A stretch of 9,123 nucleotides of DNA from Pseudomonadota bacterium. GTDB lineage: Bacteria; Pseudomonadota; Gammaproteobacteria; Pseudomonadales; UBA5518. Shown here in pieces: positions 5,000 to 9,123 of the stretch. The notes under the pieces were generated by a model, which was not told the origin of the DNA, did no database searches, and worked only from the letters and a program-made list of their open reading frames with translations. Both the position numbers and the translations under genes were made by a program. Position 1 is the stretch's first letter. Every line of letters starts with the position of its first letter. Location: positions 1 through 9,123 of the forward strand of contig CAUJIL010000212.1 in NCBI GenBank assembly GCA_963204845.1, in the 5' to 3' direction.

Positions 5000-5449
5000 T
5001 CAGTCCTCGACCTTGCCGCCCGCGGCCTCGATCGCGGCGCGTGCTCCGCGCGTCACCGCGATGCCCTTCAGGTTCAGCGCCTTGCCGACCGTGCCGGAGG
5101 CGAACACGCGCACGCGCTCGATGTTGCGCGCGATCACGTTGGCCGCCTTCAGCGTGTCCAGGTCCACCACCTCGGCGTCGACCTGGTTCAGCTCGGAGGT
5201 GCGCAACTGCGCGGTCACGCGCGCGATGCGCGTCGTGAAGCCGTATTTCGGCAGGCGCTGCTGCAGCGGCATCTGGCCGCCCTCGAAGCCCGGACGCACG
5301 TTGCCGCTCTTGCGCGCCCGCTGGCCCTTGTGGCCGCGGCCGGCGGTCTTGCCGAGTCCGCTGCCCATGCCCCGGCCGACGCGCTTCGGCGCGTGGCGGT
5401 GGCCTGGCGCGGACGCGATCGAATTCAGACGCATCTTGTCGTCGCTCAT
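5000..5449 (-). CDS. rplO: 50S ribosomal protein L15
   Basis: Late-assembly large-subunit protein that binds 23S rRNA. With the start used here it has 149 residues (E. coli 144). The glycine-rich N-terminal arm VGRGMGSGLGKTAGRGHKGQ and FEGGQMPLQQRLPKYGF are diagnostic, and the end is GARAAIEAAGGKVED. Start choice: ATG 5449 has AAGG 8 nt upstream and lies 1 nt after the rpmD stop. The family-typical start MRLNS is the ATG at 5434, which lacks a good ribosome-binding site; a GTG at 5458 overlaps rpmD. Starting at 5449 adds MSDDK. The stop TGA abuts the secY ATG. Confidence 0.96.
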   Translation of the reverse strand: MSDDKMRLNSIASAPGHRHAPKRVGRGMGSGLGKTAGRGHKGQRARKSGNVRPGFEGGQMPLQQRLPKYGFTTRIARVTAQLRTSELNQVDAEVVDLDTLKAANVIARNIERVRVFASGTVGKALNLKGIAVTRGARAAIEAAGGKVED

Positions 5450-5450
5450 G

Positions 5451-5642
5451 TCATGCACCTTCGATCTTCAACAGGTAGCTGACCCTGTTGATCATGCCGC
5501 GAACCGCGGGCGTGTCCTCGACCTCGACCGCGTGCCCGATGCGACGCAGCCCGAGCCCCCTGACGCAGGCCCGGTGGCTCTCGAGCCGCCCGGCGGTGCT
5601 GCGCACCAGCGTCACCTTCACTGTCCTGCCCTGATTCGTCAT
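5451..5642 (-). CDS. rpmD: 50S ribosomal protein L30
   Basis: Small large-subunit protein of 63 residues (E. coli 59). It starts MTNQGRTVKVTLVRSTAGR and carries the family core GLGLRRIGHAVEVEDTPAVRGMINRVSYLLKIEGA in its second half. The open frame extends upstream into rpsE, but the ATG at 5642 is the only start that matches the family. AGG lies close upstream (AGGTG touching the ATG) and GGGAG lies 9 nt upstream. It is 17 nt after rpsE and 1 nt before rplO. L30 is absent from some bacterial lineages, so its presence here fits a proteobacterial spc operon. Confidence 0.96.
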   Translation of the reverse strand: MTNQGRTVKVTLVRSTAGRLESHRACVRGLGLRRIGHAVEVEDTPAVRGMINRVSYLLKIEGA

Positions 5643-5659
5643 CACCTGTATCTCCCGTC

Positions 5660-6169
5660 TCAACCGACGATGTCGGCCACGGTCTTGCCGCGCTTGGCCG
5701 CCACTTCCTCCGGCGAACGTACCGAATTCAGCGCCGCGATCGTCGCACGTACCACGTTGACCGGGTTCGTCGAGCCGTAGCACTTCGCCAGCACGTTCTG
5801 CACGCCGGCGATCTCGAGCACCGCACGCATCGCGCCGCCGGCGATGACGCCGGTACCTTCGCTGGCCGGCTGCATGTACACCTTCGAGGCGCCATGCGCC
5901 GCGCGCACCGGGTACTGGATCGTGCCGCGATTCAGCTCCACCCGGATCATGTTGCGGCGCGCCGCGTCCATGGCCTTCTGGATCGCCGCCGGAACCTCGC
6001 GCGCCTTGCCGCGTCCGAAGCCGACCTTGCCCTTGCCGTCGCCGACGACCGTGAGCGCGGTGAACGCGAAGATGCGTCCACCCTTCACGACCTTCGCTAC
6101 ACGGTTGACCTGGACGAGCTTCTCCTGGAAGCCCTCGTTAGCACCTGAATCCTGCTGCTCGAACGCCAT
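5660..6169 (-). CDS. rpsE: 30S ribosomal protein S5
   Basis: Small-subunit protein important for decoding accuracy and for the spectinomycin-binding region. The product is 169 residues (E. coli 167). The N-terminal double-stranded RNA-binding-type domain contains EKLVQVNRVAKVVKGGRIF, with the VKGG loop intact (no spectinomycin-resistance change seen), and VGDGKGKVGFGRGKAREVP. The C-terminal half has QPASEGTGVIAGGAMRAVLE and YGSTNPVNVVRATI. The ATG at 6169 is 9 nt after rplR, whose stop TAG runs straight into a Shine-Dalgarno AGGG 7 nt before the start. Confidence 0.98.
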   Translation of the reverse strand: MAFEQQDSGANEGFQEKLVQVNRVAKVVKGGRIFAFTALTVVGDGKGKVGFGRGKAREVPAAIQKAMDAARRNMIRVELNRGTIQYPVRAAHGASKVYMQPASEGTGVIAGGAMRAVLEIAGVQNVLAKCYGSTNPVNVVRATIAALNSVRSPEEVAAKRGKTVADIVG

Positions 6170-6178
6170 AGTCGTACC

Positions 6179-6529
6179 CTAGAATTGCAATCCGCCTGCG
6201 CGCGCACCGTCGGCCAGAGCCTTGATACGCCCGTGAAACCGGAAACCGCTGCGGTCGAAGCCGACCCGCGTGATCCCCGCCGCCAGCGCCCGCTCCGCGA
6301 TCAGCCGCCCGACATTGGCCGCGGCGTCCGCGTTGCCGGTCGCGCCGGTGCGCAGGTCCTTCTCGAGCGTGGACGCGCTCGCCAGCACCTGGTCGCCCGC
6401 GGGCGAGATGATCTGCGCGTAGATGTGCCGCGGCGTGCGGTGCACGCTGAGCCGGAACACCCCCAGTTCGCGCATCTTGGCGCGGCTGCGCCGCGCGCGG
6501 CGCACTCTTGCTGCCTGCTTGTCGCTCAT
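6179..6529 (-). CDS. rplR: 50S ribosomal protein L18
   Basis: 5S rRNA-binding protein of the central protuberance, acting with L5 and L25. The product is 116 residues (E. coli 117). It has a basic N-terminus (ARVRRARRSRAKMRELG), then FRLSVHRTPRHIYAQII, AAANVGRLIAERALAAGI, FDRSGFRFHGRIKALADGAR and the terminal GLQF. ATG at 6529 lies 11 nt after rplF. Its AGGG Shine-Dalgarno begins in the rplF stop codon TAG and ends 9 nt before the ATG. Confidence 0.98.
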   Translation of the reverse strand: MSDKQAARVRRARRSRAKMRELGVFRLSVHRTPRHIYAQIISPAGDQVLASASTLEKDLRTGATGNADAAANVGRLIAERALAAGITRVGFDRSGFRFHGRIKALADGARAGGLQF

Positions 6530-6540
6530 GTCTATTGGCC

Positions 6541-7074
6541 CTACTTCTTCTTCGCTTCCTTGCGAATCACGTTTTCATTCGAGTACCGCACGCCCTTGCC
6601 CTTGTAGGGCTCCGGCGGACGGAACGCACGGATCTCCGCCGCCACGCGCCCGAGCAGCTGCTTGTCCGCGCTCTTCAGCACGATCTCGGTCTGCGTCGGC
6701 GTTTCCGCCGTCACGCCCTTCGGCAAGGCGTACTCGACCGGGTGCGAGAAACCGAGCGTCAGGCCCAGCGTCTCGCCCTTCGCGGCGGCGCGGTAACCGA
6801 CGCCGATCAGCTGCAGGCGGCGCTCGAAGCCGTTGCTCACGCCGGCAACCATGTTGCCAACCAGCACGCGCGTGGTGCCGGCCAGCGCGTCGGCGGAGGT
6901 CTCCGCGCTGCGCGGCGCGAAGGTGAGCAGGTTGTCCTGCTGCTCGACCCGCACCGACTCGTGCACGGTCAGCTCGAGGGAGCCCTTGCTCCCCTTGACC
7001 ACCACCGTGTTCCCGCTCAGCGTCACTTCGACGCCTTGCGGCAGGACTACGGGATTCTTGGCAACTCTGGACAT
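6541..7074 (-). CDS. rplF: 50S ribosomal protein L6
   Basis: Large-subunit protein near the sarcin-ricin loop and factor-binding region. The product is 177 residues, as in E. coli, with the two-domain layout of the family. The first domain has MSRVAKNPVVLPQGVEV. The second begins near FERRLQLIGVGYRA and contains LGFSHPVEYALPKGV. The end EPYKGKGVRYSNENVIRKEAKKK is diagnostic. ATG at 7074 has only a weak Shine-Dalgarno (GGGT about 7 nt upstream). The gap to rpsH is 29 nt. Confidence 0.98.
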   Translation of the reverse strand: MSRVAKNPVVLPQGVEVTLSGNTVVVKGSKGSLELTVHESVRVEQQDNLLTFAPRSAETSADALAGTTRVLVGNMVAGVSNGFERRLQLIGVGYRAAAKGETLGLTLGFSHPVEYALPKGVTAETPTQTEIVLKSADKQLLGRVAAEIRAFRPPEPYKGKGVRYSNENVIRKEAKKK

Positions 7075-7103
7075 GGTTCTTACCCGTCGGTCAATTCGTC
7101 ACA

Positions 7104-7499
7104 TCAGAACACGGTGCAAAGGATTTCGCCGCCGATGCCGGCCGCGCGCGCCGCACGGTCGCTCATCACGCCCTTGCTGGTCGACACGATCGCGATACCC
7201 AGCCCGCCGCGCACCCTCGGCAGTTCGCCCTTGCCCGCGTAGCGCCGCAGCCCCGAGCGGCTCACGCGGTCGATCTCCGCGATCACCGGCCGGCCTTCGT
7301 GGTACTTCAGCGTCACCTCGAGGACGGGCTTGCCGTCTTCGGCCGCGACCTTGTACCCGGCCACGTAGCCCTCGTCGCGCAGCACGCGCGCGATCGCGAT
7401 CTTCTGCGTCGACGACGGCATCTTCACCGACGGCTTCGCCCGTGCCTGGGCGTTGCGGATGCGGGTCAGCATGTCCGCGATTGGATCCTGCATGCTCAT
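7104..7499 (-). CDS. rpsH: 30S ribosomal protein S8
   Basis: Primary 16S rRNA-binding protein of the small-subunit platform. In E. coli it also represses the spc operon by binding the mRNA at the start of rplE. The product is 131 residues (E. coli 130), from MSMQDPIADMLTRIRNAQA through RVSRSGLRRY and GLGIAIVSTSKGVMSDRAAR to GGEILCTVF. The open frame runs further upstream into rpsN, but ATG 7499 matches the family start exactly and has GAGG 10 nt upstream. It follows rpsN after 22 nt. Confidence 0.97.
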   Translation of the reverse strand: MSMQDPIADMLTRIRNAQARAKPSVKMPSSTQKIAIARVLRDEGYVAGYKVAAEDGKPVLEVTLKYHEGRPVIAEIDRVSRSGLRRYAGKGELPRVRGGLGIAIVSTSKGVMSDRAARAAGIGGEILCTVF

Positions 7500-7521
7500 A
7501 TCGATTGCACCTCGCGTCGCA

Positions 7522-7827
7522 CTACCAGCTCGACTTGACCAGCCCGGGGATGTCCCCGCGCATGGCCGCCTCGCGCAGCTTGTTGCGGCCGAGCCCGAAG
7601 CGGCGGTAGACGCCATTCGGACGGCCGGTGATCTCGCAGCGGGTGCGCAGCCGGACCGGGTTCGCGTTGCGCGGCAGCTTCTGCAGCGCCACGATCGCCT
7701 CCCAGCGCTCCTCGTCGCCCGTCTTCGGGTTGCGGATGCGCTCCTTCAGTTCGGCACGCTTCTTCGCGTACTTCGCGACCATCCGCTGGCGCTTCTTTTC
7801 CCGCTCGATCATTGAAGTCTTGGCCAT
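7522..7827 (-). CDS. rpsN: 30S ribosomal protein S14 (zinc-independent long form)
   Basis: Small-subunit head protein. The product is 101 residues, the same as E. coli, and is the long C-minus form: it has a single cysteine (LRTRCEITGRPNGVYRRFG) and lacks the two CxxC zinc motifs of the short form. It starts MAKTSMIEREKKRQRMVAKY and ends IPGLVKSSW. The ATG at 7827 is 6 nt after the rplE stop, and the AGGGG Shine-Dalgarno lies inside the rplE coding end, which suggests coupling. Confidence 0.98.
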   Translation of the reverse strand: MAKTSMIEREKKRQRMVAKYAKKRAELKERIRNPKTGDEERWEAIVALQKLPRNANPVRLRTRCEITGRPNGVYRRFGLGRNKLREAAMRGDIPGLVKSSW

Positions 7828-7833
7828 CTGGAC

Positions 7834-8373
7834 TCAGCCCCTGAAAGGAAAGTTGAATGCCCGCAGCAGCGCGCGCGCTTCGTCGTCGGTGCGCGCGGTC
7901 GTCGAGATCGCGATGTCCATGCCGCGCAGCGCGTCGATCTTGTCGTAGTCGATCTCCGGGAAGATGATCTGCTCGGAGACGCCCATCGAGAAGTTGCCGC
8001 GGCCGTCGAAGCTCTTCGCGCTGACCCCGCGGAAGTCCCGGATGCGCGGGATCGCGATGTCGATCAGGCGCTCGAGGAATTCGTACATCCGCTCGCTGCG
8101 CAGCGTGACCTTGCAGCCCACCGGCCAGCCCTCGCGGATCTTGAATCCGGCGATCGAGGTCTTGGCCTTGGTCGCGACCGGCTTCTGGCCCGAGATCAGC
8201 GCCATGTCGTTCATCGCGTTGTCGAGGATCTTCTTGTCGCCCACCGCCTCGCCCACGCCCATGTTCAGCGTGATCTTGGTGATGCGCGGAACCTCCATCA
8301 CGCTCTGGCAGCCGAGTTCGCTCATCAGCTTCGGAACGATCTCGTTCTTGTAGAGCTCTTTGAATCTCGCCAT
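7834..8373 (-). CDS. rplE: 50S ribosomal protein L5
   Basis: 5S rRNA-binding protein of the central protuberance that bridges to S13 and P-site tRNA. Starting at ATG 8373 gives 179 residues, the E. coli length: MARFKELYKNEIVPKLM, VPRITKITLNMGVGEA, ISGQKPVATKAKTSIAGFKI, RIRDFRGVSAKSFDGRGNFS, IIFPEIDYDKI and the end FNFPFRG. A GTG at 8382 in frame overlaps the rplX stop and would add MTD; it is less likely. ATG 8373 is 5 nt after the rplX stop with a weak GGGTG upstream, so reinitiation is likely. In E. coli S8 represses at this start; I could not recognise an S8 helix here by eye. Confidence 0.97.
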   Translation of the reverse strand: MARFKELYKNEIVPKLMSELGCQSVMEVPRITKITLNMGVGEAVGDKKILDNAMNDMALISGQKPVATKAKTSIAGFKIREGWPVGCKVTLRSERMYEFLERLIDIAIPRIRDFRGVSAKSFDGRGNFSMGVSEQIIFPEIDYDKIDALRGMDIAISTTARTDDEARALLRAFNFPFRG

Positions 8374-8378
8374 GTCTG

Positions 8379-8696
8379 TCACCCGTCGATGAGTTCGCCC
8401 GAGGAGCGGAACACCCGCACCTTGGTATTGTCCGCGAGCACCTTGTAACCCACGCGGTCGGGCTTGCCGGTCGCGGGGTTGGCCAGCGCCACGTTGGACA
8501 CGTGCACCGACGCCTCTTTCTCGACGATGCCGCCCGCGGTGCCGAGCTGCGGATTGGCACGCGTGTGGCGCTTGACCATGTTCACGCCCGCGACGACCAC
8601 GCGGTCGTTGTCGAGCACGCGCACGATGCGACCGCGCTTGCCCTTGTCCTTGCCCGTGATGACGATCACCTCGTCATTGCGCCTGATCTTTGCCAT
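8379..8696 (-). CDS. rplX: 50S ribosomal protein L24
   Basis: Assembly-initiating 23S rRNA-binding protein near the exit tunnel. The product is 105 residues (E. coli 104). It begins MAKIRRNDEVIVITGKDKGK, a KOW motif at about residues 5-30, followed by VAGVNMVKRHTR, GGIVEKEASVHVSNVAL and DRVGYK. ATG 8696 has AGGA only 2 nt away, unusually close, so the effective binding site may be an upstream purine stretch. The 45-nt leader to rplN has a tandem 7-nt duplication (gtctctt at 8704-8710 and 8711-8717 on the plus strand), of no known meaning. Confidence 0.97.
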   Translation of the reverse strand: MAKIRRNDEVIVITGKDKGKRGRIVRVLDNDRVVVAGVNMVKRHTRANPQLGTAGGIVEKEASVHVSNVALANPATGKPDRVGYKVLADNTKVRVFRSSGELIDG

Positions 8697-8741
8697 AGTC
8701 CTGGTCTCTTGTCTCTTGACTCTCTGCCCGCGCCCTCTGCC

Positions 8742-9110
8742 TCAGAGGACCTCGGGTGCCAGCGAGATGATCCGCATGAACTTCTCGGTGCGCAGCTCGC
8801 GCGTCACCGGCCCGAAGATACGCGTGCCGATCGGCGCCAGCTGGTTGTTCAGCAGCACGGCGGCGTTGTCGTCGAAGCGGATGATCGATCCGTCCGGACG
8901 GCGCACGCCCTTGCGGGTGCGCACCACCACGGCGTTCATCACCTGGCCCTTCTTGACCCGGCCGCGCGGGATCGCGTCCTTCACGCTGACCTTGATCACG
9001 TCACCCACGCGCGCGTAGCGGCGGTGCGAGCCCCCGAGCACCTTGATGCACATGTCACGGCTCGCGCCGCTGTTGTCCGCCACTTCGAGGTACGATTCCG
9101 TCTGAATCAT
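8742..9110 (-). CDS. rplN: 50S ribosomal protein L14
   Basis: Large-subunit protein at the interface with the small subunit (bridge to 16S helix 14) and the docking site of ribosome silencing factor RsfS. The product is 122 residues (E. coli 123). It begins MIQTESYLEVADNSGASRDM and contains CIKVLGGSHRRYARVGDVIK, VVVRTRKGVRRPDGS and FDDNAAVLLNN, ending GPVTRELRTEKFMRIISLAPEVL. ATG 9110 has GGAG 7 nt upstream within the last 13 nt of the window. It is the first spc gene in E. coli; the promoter or rpsQ upstream lies beyond the edge. Confidence 0.98.
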   Translation of the reverse strand: MIQTESYLEVADNSGASRDMCIKVLGGSHRRYARVGDVIKVSVKDAIPRGRVKKGQVMNAVVVRTRKGVRRPDGSIIRFDDNAAVLLNNQLAPIGTRIFGPVTRELRTEKFMRIISLAPEVL

Positions 9111-9123
9111 GTTCTACTCCAGT

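Noticed and set aside
3494..5482. 662-codon plus-strand open frame opposite secY and rplO
   Set aside because: It is antisense to two unmistakable conserved genes. Its product is a low-complexity His/Arg/Asp/Gln-rich string typical of the shadow frame of GC-rich genes.
8340..8400. S8 repressor-binding site at the rplE start, as in the E. coli spc operon
   Set aside because: The location is right, but I could not see the characteristic helix by eye. A covariance-model search would be needed.
7496..8560. 354-codon minus-strand frame across rpsN-rplE-rplX
   Set aside because: It is out of frame with three well-matched ribosomal protein genes and has no domain I recognise.
8704..8717. Tandem 7-nt duplication gtctctt before rplX
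   Set aside because: It is too short and isolated to support a functional claim.

Overview
The window is the distal part of a chromosomal ribosomal-protein super-operon: the spc operon followed by the alpha operon. It lies entirely on the minus strand from 9110 down to 531. The 3' end of a convergent galE gene on the plus strand enters from the left edge. Gene order and proteins match the gammaproteobacterial arrangement: rplN-rplX-rplE-rpsN-rpsH-rplF-rplR-rpsE-rpmD-rplO-secY-rpmJ, then rpsM-rpsK-rpsD-rpoA-rplQ. The DNA is visibly GC-rich, with G/C-ending codons dominating. Protein lengths are within a few residues of E. coli, and the RpoA C-terminal domain is nearly identical to E. coli. I infer a high-GC gammaproteobacterium, perhaps of the Chromatiales/Ectothiorhodospiraceae kind; that finer placement is a guess.

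Right to centre (9110-3538): twelve spc genes with gaps of 0-45 nt, several coupled by stop/start contact (rplO TGA touching secY ATG, 1 nt between rpmD and rplO, 5 nt between rplX and rplE, 6 nt between rplE and rpsN). They supply large- and small-subunit proteins plus SecY, the membrane channel for protein export. rpmJ (38 residues) closes the operon.

Centre to left (3537-531): a 112-nt gap between rpmJ and rpsM holds a plausible sigma70-type promoter with a 17-nt spacer. The alpha operon follows: S13, S11, S4, RNA polymerase alpha and L17. S4 is the classical translational regulator of this operon in E. coli. The leader predicted here is only about 45 nt, shorter than the E. coli S4 target.

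Left edge (1-534): the galE tail codes for the C-terminal substrate-binding part of UDP-galactose 4-epimerase. It carries a cysteine where E. coli has the bulky gatekeeper Tyr299. The 137 nt between the convergent galE and rplQ stop codons is filled by five copies of a 24-nt GTAG-headed palindrome, three facing one way and two the other. This is a REP/BIME-like cluster. The TAG stop codons of both galE and rplQ lie inside the GTAG heads of the two outermost copies, and the two subfamilies differ by compensatory stem changes. This is the most unusual feature of an otherwise highly conserved housekeeping region. I see no defence system, IS element, prophage, tRNA or CRISPR array. There is no gene-free stretch over 300 nt.
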